Source: an uncultured Porphyromonadaceae bacterium
Lineage (GTDB): Bacteria; Bacteroidota; Bacteroidia; Bacteroidales; Muribaculaceae
Reading direction: 5' to 3'
NCBI GenBank assembly: GCA_902461565.1
Contig: CABPYL010000015.1
Location: 1-64,000 of the forward strand
DNA: 64,000 nucleotides
Part shown: positions 28,295 through 38,290 of the stretch, piece after piece
Layout: each line of letters starts with the position of its first letter
How positions within the stretch are numbered: the stretch's first letter is position 1
Position numbers and translations under genes: made by a program
The notes under the pieces: model-generated
What the model was told of the DNA's origin: nothing
The model's input: the letters and a program-made list of their open reading frames with translations, nothing else
Databases searched by the model: none

Positions 28295-30103
28295 TCAGAG
28301 TTGTTTTACCATTACTTTGGCTGTGCGCACGGTGCCGTCGCTCATCCGGTCGCGGCGGATGTATGCTCCGGCGCCGGGCTGCTGCACTTCCATGCCCTGG
28401 AGGTTGAAGAAAGTGGAGGATTCCACGGTGGCGCCTGAGGAAATCTTACCTATGCCCGCGGGCGAATCGGAATAGTTCAGCGATGCCGAGCGGCAGCTGT
28501 TCACGGCATGGCCGGTTTTGGTGTCGAGCAGTGCCACTACGCCGTGCAGAGTGGCGTCGGCGTTGAGGAAGTTCTCACCGGAGAGGTTGCGGATGTCGTT
28601 GACGTCCACGGTATAGGAATATGTGTAAGTCTTGTTGCATTCGGCCTTTGCGGGAACGGAGCCTTCAATGCCGGGAATGTCCTTGTAATATACCACTACA
28701 TCGTTGAATGTCAGGCCTGGGACAATCGAACCGCCTTTCAGGAATATATCCCACAGCGGCGTGTCGATAACGTCGCCTTTTTTCTGACCGGCGTAGTTGT
28801 TTTCCTGCATCCACATGATATTGTGTAGGTTGTCGCCCACCAGGGCGAATGTCAGGCGGTAGTCCGTGGCCTCTACGTCCTCCATGAACGTCAGTTCCGA
28901 TGTCAGCTCGATTTTCTCGCAAGTCTCGTCGGCCCAGCGTATTCCCAGGCTGATGTCGGCGTTGCATATCTCAGCGGCGTATGCCTCGCGTTCGGCCGGG
29001 AGGTTCAGCGGGTCGGTGATAAGTTCGCGGTTGATGTCGCCGGAGGGGTAGCCCGGCACGGCGATGGGGAAGTCGTACGTGTTCACTGTCGCCATAGCCG
29101 TCTCGAAGGCGCTACTGTGGAACGCGAGAGCCACGAAATCCTCGCCGAGCTGTTCCTTCATATATTCCATAGCCACATACCCGCGGGGGCAGAAGCCGCA
29201 GTTCAGACCGGTGAATTCCTCGACTAACGGGCGTGTTACGGGAATCTTAGGCCATACGTTCACCATTCCCTGCGTGGTGCGGTTGGGGTCGTTATTCGGT
29301 TCGCCGTTGTTGGTGTCCACGGTCAGCCGGAGGTCATATTTGCCGAGTTCTGGTGCGGCTTTCACTGGCAGCTCCACGGTGCCGGTCTTGCCGTTTGTGC
29401 CCACAGGCACGTCAAGATGATATGTTCCCGAACCGCTCACTGTACCGAAAGAGTAGGAATAGCCTATTTCCTGTACCGGCGCTATGCCGTGGTTTATTAT
29501 AGTGGCGGGCACGGTTCCCTCGTTGCCGCGCACCAGATATATCTCGCCAGATACGGCCACGGCCACGTCGGTGTCGCCGAATTCGGTCTGCAAGTGTACA
29601 ATCATCGGGCTTACGGCCTTCTGCACGGTGCCGAGGTCAGCCCATTTCAGGCGTGTGCGCGAGGTGTGCATCCACAGGCCTTTGTCGCGGTTCTGAGTGG
29701 AGCTGACAACAGCCACGGGATTGCCGGGAAAACCGTATTCGGTATCGAGGCTTGTGATTGTGAAAGAGTATCCGGCCCATATGCCGGCTTCGGAAATCTT
29801 CACGGGAGTGTCGAATGTGGCGCTAAGAGTGTAATTCTCTAATTTTGCCTCTTTTACGGCGAGATTGGGCGCGTTTTTCTTGTCCACGAGTTTCAGCTCC
29901 GACGAAAGCCAGCCCGATAAGTCGGTAACCCCTCCAGCGTTGACTGGCATGTATACCGACAAGCCGGTAACTTTGGTGCCGATAACAGTGGGGTCGGTAA
30001 TATGTATTGCTACGTCGTATGTCTCGGTTTTGCGGAAACCGAAGCCGTCGGGGGTTGCTCCTGCGGTATTGTATGTGAAATCAATGTCGGAAGCCGGTGA
30101 TAT
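28295..30103 (-). pseudogene. N-terminally truncated Omp28-like secreted protein with thioredoxin-type CxxC
   Basis: The real coding text runs from about 30103 to the stop at 28295 (~600 residues). It has no start codon context and no signal peptide, so the 5' end is missing. Beta-rich N-terminal text (SPASDIDFTYNTAGATPDGF) precedes an Omp28/thioredoxin-like segment (PLVEEFTGLNCGFCPRGYVAME, with CGFC, written here in two parts: PLVEEFTGLN and CGFCPRG). The C-terminal tail (FFNLQGMEVQQPGAGAYIRR, then DGTVRTAKVMV) fits T9SS sorting. The frame continues open beyond 30103 only as antisense of susD. The truncation may be biological or an assembly join. Confidence 0.75.
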
Positions 30104-30110
30104 AAACGAT
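30095..30110. other. Breakpoint joining two truncated genes head-to-head
   Basis: Left of this point the minus strand reads as a good secreted protein lacking its N-terminus. Right of it the plus strand reads as a good SusD C-terminal half lacking its N-terminus. In the SusD frame an in-frame TGA sits at 30098-30100, immediately before recognisable SusD text. Neither gene has a promoter or start here. No transposase, long repeat or target duplication is visible at the join. Confidence 0.7.
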
Positions 30111-30814
30111 ACGGCGGCGACTTCTATCCCATGCTCGCCCGCAACAACGGCGGCTATACTTACCTCTTTGTAAGCCGCGACAGCGACGGTGAAGTGTTCG
30201 AGGATAAGAACGAGATGCTGGCACACATCAAGAAATACATCATCGGCAAAGGTTCCGACTGCAACGGCAACGTAGGCACCGACCAGGACGCCGCCAACAA
30301 CATCTATCTGATGCGTCTGGCCGACGTTTACCTGACCTACACCGAGGCTGTGATGGGTACCGCCAACAGCACCTCCGACGAGAAGGCCATGAAGTACTAC
30401 AACATGGTGCGTCAGCGTGCCGGCGTGAGCGAGGCAAGCTCGGTTACGTACGATGAACTGATGCGCGAGCGTCGTCGCGAGCTGGCTTTCGAGAGCCAGA
30501 CATGGTTCGATACCCAGCGTTACCGCTACCGCAACGGCGACCAGGCCGCCCTCGATATGATCAACAACGGCTACGGCACCGGCTACAACCGCTGCGCGCA
30601 GTACGTGGGCAAATCGGGCCTTACCATCGACACCAGCAACGAGAACAACCGCGACAGCTATGTTGTGGTGCAGAGCAAGGCGGAGTACGCCCAGTACGAT
30701 CCTATCCTCCTTACAAAGGATTCTTTCGTGGCTCCCGTGCCCGCTGCCGTAAGCAGCTCGTCGCCTTCCATGCTTATCGACCCCGTTGAATACGACTTCG
30801 GCGGAGCAGAGTAA
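30101..30814 (+). pseudogene. SusD-family lipoprotein, C-terminal half only
   Basis: From 30101 the frame reads YKRYGGDFYPMLARNNGG and continues for ~237 residues with SusD C-terminal hallmarks: NIYLMRLADVYLTYTEAV, MKYYNMVRQRAGV and YDELMRERRRELAFESQTWF. Full-length SusD proteins have roughly 500-600 residues, so the N-terminal half and the lipoprotein signal are absent. An ATG at 30131 could in principle start a 227-residue product, but it would be unexported. SusD normally caps the SusC transporter and binds the glycan. Here it would have served mannan import. No susC is found in the window. Confidence 0.88.
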
Positions 30815-30841
30815 CAATCATTACCGTAAAAACTGCATAAA

Positions 30842-32158
30842 ATGAAAAAAATGACAAAATATATAGTTCTCGCGGCTTTCGCAGCAGCCATCGGCGCATC
30901 GATGACCTCTTGCTCCGAAACCGATGCCGAGAAAGACAAAGACGCAACGCCCGTTATCAAGTACGCGCGTCCGGTCGACTTCGACAAGAGCGACTCGCTG
31001 CTTGTGGCAGCTCCCCTGGGAGCCCGCGTAGTATTCGTGGGTGAAGGTCTCGGCGACATACAGCAGGTTTGGTTCAACGATCAGAAAGCACGTCTGAACC
31101 CCACTATGGTAACAAGCCATACCGTTATTGTTGATATCCCCAACCTTATCCCAGGCGAGGTAACCAACATCGCCAGGTTCATCACCTCCGGCGGCACGAC
31201 TCTGGAATATCCCTTTAACGTTCTCGTTCCCGCACCGCGTGTAACAGCCATGAGCTGCGAATACGCCAAAGCCGGTGATGTTGTTACCATCGACGGCGCA
31301 TACTTCGCCGATGACCCCAACGTGCCCCTGACTGTATCGTTCGGTAATGTGCCTGCCACAATACGCAGCATCAGCCAGAGCCAGCTTGAGGTAGAAGTGC
31401 CCGCAGGCGCTACCGAGGCTCCCATCGTCGTAACCTCTATTTATGGCAGCGGCGAAAGCTCGTTCCACTATCTCGACACCACCGGCATGATGTTCGACTT
31501 CGACGGCGCTACCGGTCTGGGCAACAGCGGCTGGCACGCACGCCCCATCGAGAACGACGGCAGCGGTATCAGCGGCAACTACATGGTTCTCGGTGACGGT
31601 TCCACCACCATGAGCGCCGCGGGCGACTGGAACGACGGCGTATTCTCCTTCGAGTACTGGGCCGGCAGCTGGAATACTCCTACCGACTATCCCGCAGGCG
31701 GTCAGCGTCTGTTCGACCTCGTAGACTTCAAGAATTTCAGCGACATGAGCCTCAAGTTCGAAATCTGCATCCCCTCCACCAACGCATGGCAGGCCGGTGC
31801 AATGCAGCTCATCTTCGCCGGTACCGACAAGGTATCTATGGGTAACGCCGGCACCGACATCTACGGCAACACTGTGGCCGGCTGCAACAACACCTTCATC
31901 CAGGAAGGCGGTCTCGCACGCGGTCTGTGGATTCCCTGGACCGACGCCGAGGCATACCACACCGACGGCCAGTGGGTTACAGTAAGCCTCCCCATCTCCG
32001 ACTTCGTCTACGACAAGGATGGCAAGGGCGCAACAGTATTCCTTGCTTCCGAGGCCGATTTCGCTTCCTTACAGATGTTTATCTGGTCCGGCGGCACGAC
32101 AGGTGTGGAATGTACTCCTCTTATCAAGATTGACAATATCCGTGCAGTGAAAAACTAA
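30842..32158 (+). CDS. Surface glycan-binding lipoprotein with IPT/TIG domains (first)
   Basis: The product is 438 residues with a lipoprotein signal (SMTSC at about residue 22). Two Ig-like IPT/TIG domains cover about residues 35-125 and 130-215 (GARVVFVGEGLGDIQQVWFN, AGDVVTIDGAYF). A C-terminal beta-sandwich of ~220 residues opens with MMFDFDGATGLGNSGWH and is rich in Trp and aromatic residues. It matches the SGBP layout found beside susC/susD genes. It lies 27 bp after the susD remnant, as expected for a SusE/SGBP-type gene, and should bind mannan at the cell surface. The ligand is inferred from the neighbours. Confidence 0.88.
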   Translation: MKKMTKYIVLAAFAAAIGASMTSCSETDAEKDKDATPVIKYARPVDFDKSDSLLVAAPLGARVVFVGEGLGDIQQVWFNDQKARLNPTMVTSHTVIVDIPNLIPGEVTNIARFITSGGTTLEYPFNVLVPAPRVTAMSCEYAKAGDVVTIDGAYFADDPNVPLTVSFGNVPATIRSISQSQLEVEVPAGATEAPIVVTSIYGSGESSFHYLDTTGMMFDFDGATGLGNSGWHARPIENDGSGISGNYMVLGDGSTTMSAAGDWNDGVFSFEYWAGSWNTPTDYPAGGQRLFDLVDFKNFSDMSLKFEICIPSTNAWQAGAMQLIFAGTDKVSMGNAGTDIYGNTVAGCNNTFIQEGGLARGLWIPWTDAEAYHTDGQWVTVSLPISDFVYDKDGKGATVFLASEADFASLQMFIWSGGTTGVECTPLIKIDNIRAVKN

Positions 32159-32167
32159 GCAAGCACC

Positions 32168-34438
32168 ATGAAAAAGATTTTCAAACTATCAGGCATAGTC
32201 GCACTTGTCCTGGCAATGGCCGGCACGGTTTTCACCGCATGCGACAATAATGACTTCGACACCGAGCAGTTTGTCGGAGGCATCAACCTCAACAGCTTCG
32301 GTCCCAGCCCCGTGGCCCGTGGCGGCGAACTCCGCTTCATTGGCAGCGGCATGAACCAGATTACAAAAGTGGTTATTCCCGGCTGCGACGAAATCACCGA
32401 CATACAGGTGGTTAGCAATGAGGAAATCCGTGTAACCGTTCCCCAGACCGCCGAACCCGGCAAGGTGCAGCTGCACTACGCCAACGGCATCATCGAGACC
32501 AAGACCCCGCTTACCTACTCCGAGCCTATCTCCATCGAGGAAATAAGCCCGCTCAGGGTTAAACCCGGCAGCAAGCTCACAATCAAGGGCGAATACCTCA
32601 ACCTTATCAAAGAGGTTTGCTTCACCTTTGCCGAGGACAGCGTGAACGTGTTCCAGGATGCTTTCACCGCTCACGACCGCAAGACTATCGAGCTTACCGT
32701 GCCTGCCGAGGCCGTAACAGGCAACATCATCATTTCCGATGCCAAGGCAATGCCGAACACAATCAAATCGGAACAGGTGGTGGATATTGTGCTTCCTTCA
32801 GTTGCCGCTCCTCTCGACCTTACTAACGCCAAAGGCGGCGATGTTGTAACCATCACCGGCAACGACCTCGACCTCGTCCGCAGCATCATTATGCCCGACG
32901 ACAGCGAACTCAAGTTCACTTACGCCGACGGTAAGATTACCTTCTCCCTCCCCGACAATGCCACCGATGGTGCCGTTGTGGCTGTTACAGCCTCGGGTGT
33001 GCGTGTTGCCGTTGCCAACATCGGCATGGTGGTTCCCACAGAACTCCGCGCAACTCCCGCCGACGGTATCCGCGCAGGTAACGAAATCACTATCAGCGGT
33101 CTGAACATGGACCAGGTTGTAAGCGTAAGTTTCCCCAACGTTGAGGAGGCCGTAGAACCCGCCGAGGTTACTGCAACAGCCGTCAAGGTTGTGTTCCCCG
33201 AAATGGCACAGAGCGGCAACGCTGTGCTCAACCTCAAGAGCGGCAAGAGCGTTGAAATCGCTCTCGCCACCGCCAAGCCCGAAGTAACAGGGTTTGAATC
33301 GAACGTAGTGGCCGCCGCCGGTATCGTTAAGCTTTTCGGTCGTAATCTCGACCTGGTGGTATCCGTTGCATTTGCCGGCACCGAAGCCGAGGAAGCGAAT
33401 GCCACTTCCTCCACCGAGCTTATACTCCCGGTTCCGGCCACCGCACAGACCGGCGTCATCACCCTCGGCATGGCCAACGGCGAGACCGTGGCTACTCCGG
33501 AACTTACAGTCAACGCTCCCGAATGCGCTTTCATCATTGAGCAGCCCACAGGCGAGCTGACAGCCTATGGCCTCTTCATCGTAGGCCTGCAGAACGCCGA
33601 CAAACTCACCGGGGTGAAGGTTAACGGCGCTACCGTAAGCCACATCATCAACGACAACCATCTGTACATCACTCTGCCCGGTTCCTGCGGCAAGAATACC
33701 GAAATCACCCTGGTATCCAGCAACGGCGAAATCAGCTACATTTATGATGTAATACCGGCTACCCATCAGGAACGCGTGCTACTCAGTTCGCCCATCACCA
33801 TCGGCTCATGGGACGAACCTCGTATCTACATTACACACGCTCAGCTCGACGGTGTGCCAGCAGGCGCTAAATTGGTGTTCTACACCGAGCCTACGAACGA
33901 CACCCAGTTGCAACTCAACGACGCAAAATGGGGTCAGTACATCATCCTCGAACCCGCAGCTGGCTCCACTAAGATTGAATTTACCCTCACAGCCGAGGCG
34001 CTCGAATTCTTTTCGAAGAGCGACGATCACGACAGAGCCATCATAATCCAGGGTAAGAATTGCACCGTAGGCAAGATTACCATTGAATGGGAAATCTCGC
34101 TCGAGACCACCATCTGGAGCGGCTCATGGGACAGCGGCAGCTGGGGCGGCAATCAGGATCTTGCGTGGGGAGGCTACGACTGGAGCAGCGTGAAGCCCGG
34201 TCAGATAATGCGCCTGTATCTCAATCAGACCGATCTTTCCGACGCGTGGTTCTGTCTCTCGCTTCGTCATGGTCAGGACTGGGGTAATATCGGCGGACCG
34301 ATCCCCGCACAGTACGATACTCCCGCAAGCCCGCTTGAAGTAGTGCTCGACGAATATGTTGTAAACGATCTCGTAAGCAACGGCGGTCTTATAATCACCG
34401 GTGCGAACTACACACTGACCAAAGTAACAATCGAATAA
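32168..34438 (+). CDS. Surface glycan-binding lipoprotein with multiple IPT/TIG repeats (second)
   Basis: The product is 756 residues with a lipoprotein signal (VFTAC near residue 25). Several tandem IPT/TIG Ig-like units fill about residues 40-540 (ARGGELRFIGSGMNQITKVV, KPGSKLTIKGEYLNLIKEV, KGGDVVTITGNDLDLVRSI, RAGNEITISGLNMDQVVSV). The last ~110 residues form a Trp-rich module (WSGSWDSGSWGGNQ, then WFCLSLRHGQDWGNIGG) that probably binds glycan. The gene starts 9 bp after the first SGBP gene. The repeats act as a stalk holding the binding module away from the membrane (family knowledge). It ends at a strong hairpin. Confidence 0.88.
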   Translation: MKKIFKLSGIVALVLAMAGTVFTACDNNDFDTEQFVGGINLNSFGPSPVARGGELRFIGSGMNQITKVVIPGCDEITDIQVVSNEEIRVTVPQTAEPGKVQLHYANGIIETKTPLTYSEPISIEEISPLRVKPGSKLTIKGEYLNLIKEVCFTFAEDSVNVFQDAFTAHDRKTIELTVPAEAVTGNIIISDAKAMPNTIKSEQVVDIVLPSVAAPLDLTNAKGGDVVTITGNDLDLVRSIIMPDDSELKFTYADGKITFSLPDNATDGAVVAVTASGVRVAVANIGMVVPTELRATPADGIRAGNEITISGLNMDQVVSVSFPNVEEAVEPAEVTATAVKVVFPEMAQSGNAVLNLKSGKSVEIALATAKPEVTGFESNVVAAAGIVKLFGRNLDLVVSVAFAGTEAEEANATSSTELILPVPATAQTGVITLGMANGETVATPELTVNAPECAFIIEQPTGELTAYGLFIVGLQNADKLTGVKVNGATVSHIINDNHLYITLPGSCGKNTEITLVSSNGEISYIYDVIPATHQERVLLSSPITIGSWDEPRIYITHAQLDGVPAGAKLVFYTEPTNDTQLQLNDAKWGQYIILEPAAGSTKIEFTLTAEALEFFSKSDDHDRAIIIQGKNCTVGKITIEWEISLETTIWSGSWDSGSWGGNQDLAWGGYDWSSVKPGQIMRLYLNQTDLSDAWFCLSLRHGQDWGNIGGPIPAQYDTPASPLEVVLDEYVVNDLVSNGGLIITGANYTLTKVTIE

Positions 34439-34448
34439 TGCAACAGCG

Positions 34449-34490
34449 CGTGGGCTGCGGACGCAGCTGTCCCGCAGCCCACGTTCTTTT
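34449..34490 (+). terminator. Strong hairpin between surface-binding and mannanase genes
   Basis: A twelve-bp GC-rich stem (CGTGGGCTGCGG with CCGCAGCCCACG) with an 11-nt loop is followed by TTCTTTT. It could partly end transcription after the SusD/SGBP genes and so lower expression of the enzyme genes downstream. Confidence 0.8.
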
Positions 34491-34551
34491 CTCTATAGGA
34501 TTCCAAAAGAAACTACAATCTACAAGGTAAATTCCCTCAAGATAAATCAAA

Positions 34552-36000
34552 ATGAAGATATACAGCAAAATACTGTCGTTAGCAGCATGCGCGGCACTTT
34601 GCATGAACATAACATCCTGCAGCGATAAAAGCGAGGACGAACCGACAGCTAAAACTGAAATCAGCAGTGTATCTGTCGCAGAAGGCGCCGAAATCGATCC
34701 GGAGACCAAAGCAATTACGGTAACATATACCACCGACATAATTCTGAATCATAGTGCCGCCATCACCCTTAACGGCTCCAGTGTGAGCGCCACGGTGAAG
34801 GACGGAAACACCATAGACATTGCGGTATCGCTCCGCAAATCCACCGAGTATGAGCTTGCAATTCCTGCCGATGCTGTTTTTGGTCGTGGAACCTCGTCTT
34901 ATGCTCCGGCTCTGAATCTTAAATTCAAAACTTCCGAAGGTAGCGAACCCGTTAATCCCGACCCTGTTACTCCTGATTTCCTGCCCCTGCTGAACGAAAA
35001 AGCCACCAAGGAGGCTCAGAACGTCTATAAGTTCCTTGTTGAGCAGCACGGCAAGAAGATTCTTTCCGGTGCAATGGCAAACGTGAACAACAACAACGAT
35101 TTCGCCGGCTGGATAAAGAAAGTTACAGGCAAGGACGTGGCCATAACCGGCTACGACTTTATCCACCTGCCCGAAAGCGGCCAAAACTGGATTGACTATT
35201 CTGATATCAACCCCGCTAAGGAGCAGTGGGCCGCTAACGGTCTGGTGAGCTATATGTGGCACTGGCGTGTCCCAACAGACAAGGAGGCATACGACAGCAA
35301 GAAATACGACCGCTACGATTCCAGCATCAAACCTGCAAACGGTGGCTCTGGTACGAACTTCGATATCCGCGAGGCATTGAAAGAAGGCACATGGCAGCAC
35401 GAGTGCATTCTGGCCGACATCGACAAGGTGGCCGGTTATCTGAAACTACTCCAGGATGCAGGCATTCCCGTTCTGTGGCGCCCGCTTCACGAAGCCGCTG
35501 GCAGCTATAAATACAACGGCGCATGGTTCTGGTGGGGCCGCTACGGCGACGAACCCACAAAAGAACTCTGGAAACTTATGTACGATCGCCTTGTGAATCA
35601 CCACGGCCTCAACAACCTTATCTGGGTATGGACGGCACAGTGCGAGGAAGGCTACTACGACCGCATGGCCGCCTCCTATCCCGGCAACGACTGGTGCGAC
35701 GTGGTTGGCGTGGATATCTATGCCGACAACGACAGTTCGCAGAAGACCGCTTACGACGCCCTCGTTAATATGACGGGCGGCAAGCGCCTGGTTACTCTCA
35801 GCGAGACCGGCCGCATACAGAATCCCGATAAATGCTTCGCCGACGGCGCTCACTGGTCGTGGTTCAATCTGTGGTATACCTACGACCAGCACAAAGGCAA
35901 TGCCACCACCGACGGTTTCGGCAATACTGTTGAATCGCTCAAGGCCGTACTCGGAAGTTCCTACGTTATCAACCGCGGCGACATGCCCAGTCTGAAATAA
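34552..36000 (+). CDS. GH26 endo-beta-mannanase lipoprotein with N-terminal Ig-like domain
   Basis: The product is 482 residues with a lipoprotein signal (NITSC near residue 22). An Ig-like domain covers about residues 30-125 (the VSVAEGAEIDPETKAITVTY strand pattern of bacterial Ig-like folds). A GH26 catalytic barrel follows. The acid/base Glu is in LWRPLHEAAGSY and the nucleophile Glu in LVTLSETGRIQ. GAWFWWGRYG is the conserved aromatic platform. It should cut beta-1,4-mannan at the cell surface. It is followed after 6 bp by a second GH26 gene, which suggests a surface/periplasmic pair as known in mannan loci (inference). Confidence 0.93.
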   Translation: MKIYSKILSLAACAALCMNITSCSDKSEDEPTAKTEISSVSVAEGAEIDPETKAITVTYTTDIILNHSAAITLNGSSVSATVKDGNTIDIAVSLRKSTEYELAIPADAVFGRGTSSYAPALNLKFKTSEGSEPVNPDPVTPDFLPLLNEKATKEAQNVYKFLVEQHGKKILSGAMANVNNNNDFAGWIKKVTGKDVAITGYDFIHLPESGQNWIDYSDINPAKEQWAANGLVSYMWHWRVPTDKEAYDSKKYDRYDSSIKPANGGSGTNFDIREALKEGTWQHECILADIDKVAGYLKLLQDAGIPVLWRPLHEAAGSYKYNGAWFWWGRYGDEPTKELWKLMYDRLVNHHGLNNLIWVWTAQCEEGYYDRMAASYPGNDWCDVVGVDIYADNDSSQKTAYDALVNMTGGKRLVTLSETGRIQNPDKCFADGAHWSWFNLWYTYDQHKGNATTDGFGNTVESLKAVLGSSYVINRGDMPSLK

Positions 36001-36006
36001 TAAACG

Positions 36007-37080
36007 ATGAAAAAAATCGCTATCATAGCCCTTGCAGCGGCATCGCTCGTATCCTGTGCCCGCAAAGAAGTGAAGACAACCACTCCCGCCGACGATCTGC
36101 GCCAGCGCCTGGAAAGTGCAGTAGCCGAAAAGAATGTGCTGTTCGGCCACCACGACGACCCCGTCTACGGCCACGACTGGCGTCTGGACGAAGGACGGTC
36201 CGACGTGCTTGCAGTTACCGGTGAATATCCCGCCGTAATGAGCTGGGATCTCGGTGCCCTCGAATCGGATTCGGTGAACAACCTCGACGGCGTGCCTTTC
36301 GAGCGTATGCGCGCCGAAGTGAAAGCACAGGACGCCCGCGGCGGCATAAATACCTTCAGCTGGCATCTGTGGGACCCTCTGACGCACAAGGACAGTTGGA
36401 CAACTGCAGATTCGCTGATTGTGAACCGCATGGTGGCCACTCCCGAAGGAATCGCAGCCTACAATGCGCAGTTGGACAGGCTCGCCAAGTTCTTCCTGTC
36501 GCTCACGCGAGACAACGGCGACCGCATCGGCGTAATCTTCCGCCCCTGGCACGAGCATACCGGCTCGTGGTTCTGGTGGGGACGAGACCTGTGCAGCACC
36601 GACGATTACAAAAGACTCTGGACCATTATGCGCGAGAATTTCGACCGCAACGGCGTGGACAACGTTCTGTGGGCCTATTCCCCCGACCGCTGCGACAGTG
36701 CGGAAAAATACATGGAACGTTATCCCGGCGATGAATATGTAGATATTCTCGGTGCCGATGTCTACCACTTCGGCGGCGAGAACGGCACGGAAACTTACAC
36801 CAACGATGCCAATGCCACGCTTACTGTAGCCGCTGCCGAAGCCGCTGCCCGCGGCAAGATTGCCGCATTCACCGAAACGGGCTGCGAGTCTGTCGTAATC
36901 CCCAACTGGTATACCCGCGTTCTTCTTCCGGTTATCCAGAATCATCCCGTGGCTTATGTTACCGTATGGCGCAATGCCAGCGACAAGCCCGAACATTTTT
37001 ATGCCCCTTATCCGGGTCATGCAGCAGAGAGCGATTTTAAAGAATTCCACAACAACCCCACCACTGTCTTTGTAAAATGA
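36007..37080 (+). CDS. GH26 beta-mannanase (mannobiose-forming candidate)
   Basis: The product is 357 residues with a lipoprotein-like signal (ASLVSC at residue ~18) and no accessory domain. The catalytic Glu residues are in FRPWHEHTGSWFWWG (acid/base) and IAAFTETGCESV (nucleophile). Its place directly before GH130_1, the transporter and the epimerase matches the gene order of the B. fragilis mannobiose operon, where the GH26 enzyme makes mannobiose. The same role is inferred here. The stop overlaps the GH130 start by 4 bp, so the two genes are translationally coupled. Confidence 0.93.
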   Translation: MKKIAIIALAAASLVSCARKEVKTTTPADDLRQRLESAVAEKNVLFGHHDDPVYGHDWRLDEGRSDVLAVTGEYPAVMSWDLGALESDSVNNLDGVPFERMRAEVKAQDARGGINTFSWHLWDPLTHKDSWTTADSLIVNRMVATPEGIAAYNAQLDRLAKFFLSLTRDNGDRIGVIFRPWHEHTGSWFWWGRDLCSTDDYKRLWTIMRENFDRNGVDNVLWAYSPDRCDSAEKYMERYPGDEYVDILGADVYHFGGENGTETYTNDANATLTVAAAEAAARGKIAAFTETGCESVVIPNWYTRVLLPVIQNHPVAYVTVWRNASDKPEHFYAPYPGHAAESDFKEFHNNPTTVFVK

Positions 37081-38255
37081 GCACTAACGATATTTTTGAA
37101 AAACGCAAGGCTTTTGTCCTTGACGAATACGAGAAAGTTATTACCCGTAAGAACGAACCGATTGAAGGCAACGGTATTTTCGAACGTTACAGATATCCCA
37201 TAATAACCGCCGAAAGCGTTCCTCCTTTCTGGAAATACGACTTCAACCCCGAAACCAATCCCTATTTCATGGAGCGTATAGGCGTTAATGCCACGCTTAA
37301 CTCCGGAGCAATGAAATGGAAGGGAAAATACATCGTTATGGTGCGTGTGGAAGGTTACGACCGCAAGTCGTTCTTTGCCGTGGCCGAAAGTCCCAACGGT
37401 GTAGACAACTTCCGCTTCTGGGACCATCCCGTAACCATGCCTGAGGATGTTATCCCCGCCACCAATATCTACGACATGCGCCTTACTGCACATGAGGACG
37501 GATATATCTACGGTCTGTTCTGTGCCGAGCGCCACGACGACAGCTGCCCCGGCAACCTCTCGGCTGCAACGGCAAGTTGCGGCATCGCACGCACAAAAGA
37601 CCTTGTGAACTGGGAGCGTCTGCCCGATCTGCAATGCAAGAGCCAGCAGCGTAACGTTGTGCTTCATCCCGAGTTCGTGAACGGTAAATATGCCCTCTAC
37701 ACCCGCCCGCAGGATGGTTTTATCGACACAGGCAACGGTGGCGGCATAGGCTGGGCGCTTGTGGACGATATCACCAACGCTGTTGTGGACAAGGAGATTA
37801 TTATAGATGCCCGTTACTACCACACCATCAAGGAAGTGAAGAACGGAGAGGGGCCCCATCCCATCAAGACACCCAAAGGATGGCTCCATCTGGCCCACGG
37901 CGTACGGGCCTGCGCTTCGGGCCTGCGCTATGTGCTGTATATGTACATGACAGCCCTCGACGAGCCCTGGCGCAAGATTGCATCGCCCGGCGGATACTTT
38001 ATGGCGCCTGTGGGCGACGAGTATATCGGCGACGTTATGAACGTTCTTTTCTCCAACGGCTGGATTGCCGACGAGGACGGCAAGGTATTCATTTACTACG
38101 CTTCGTCGGATACACGCATGCACGTGGCTACCAGTACTATCGACCGCCTTGTGGACTACTGCATGAATACACCTCAGGACGGCCTCACAACAGGAGAATC
38201 AGTTATAACCCTCAACAAGCTTATCGACGCCAACCTGGCGCTCGGTGTCGACTGA
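37077..38255 (+). CDS. GH130_1 4-O-beta-D-mannosyl-D-glucose phosphorylase
   Basis: The product is 392 residues, cytoplasmic, with no signal peptide. The five-bladed propeller text is close to GH130 subfamily 1 throughout (YRYPIITAESVPPFWKYDFN, INATLNSGA-like text and GAMKWKGKYIVMVRVEGYDR). The general acid Asp is expected in TNIYDMRLTAHEDG at about residue 133, close to its position in the characterised B. fragilis enzyme. The enzyme converts mannosyl-glucose plus phosphate to mannose 1-phosphate and glucose. Overlap with the GH26 gene (ATGA) and a following transporter and epimerase make the pathway assignment strong. Confidence 0.92.
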   Translation: MSTNDIFEKRKAFVLDEYEKVITRKNEPIEGNGIFERYRYPIITAESVPPFWKYDFNPETNPYFMERIGVNATLNSGAMKWKGKYIVMVRVEGYDRKSFFAVAESPNGVDNFRFWDHPVTMPEDVIPATNIYDMRLTAHEDGYIYGLFCAERHDDSCPGNLSAATASCGIARTKDLVNWERLPDLQCKSQQRNVVLHPEFVNGKYALYTRPQDGFIDTGNGGGIGWALVDDITNAVVDKEIIIDARYYHTIKEVKNGEGPHPIKTPKGWLHLAHGVRACASGLRYVLYMYMTALDEPWRKIASPGGYFMAPVGDEYIGDVMNVLFSNGWIADEDGKVFIYYASSDTRMHVATSTIDRLVDYCMNTPQDGLTTGESVITLNKLIDANLALGVD

Positions 38256-38290
38256 GCATTGCATACAACCCGTCTTATCACCTTGAATTT

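Noticed and set aside
28295..30817. A single 840-residue minus-strand protein
   Set aside because: The first ~240 residues are the antisense of clear SusD coding sequence. Only the part up to about 30103 reads as a real protein.
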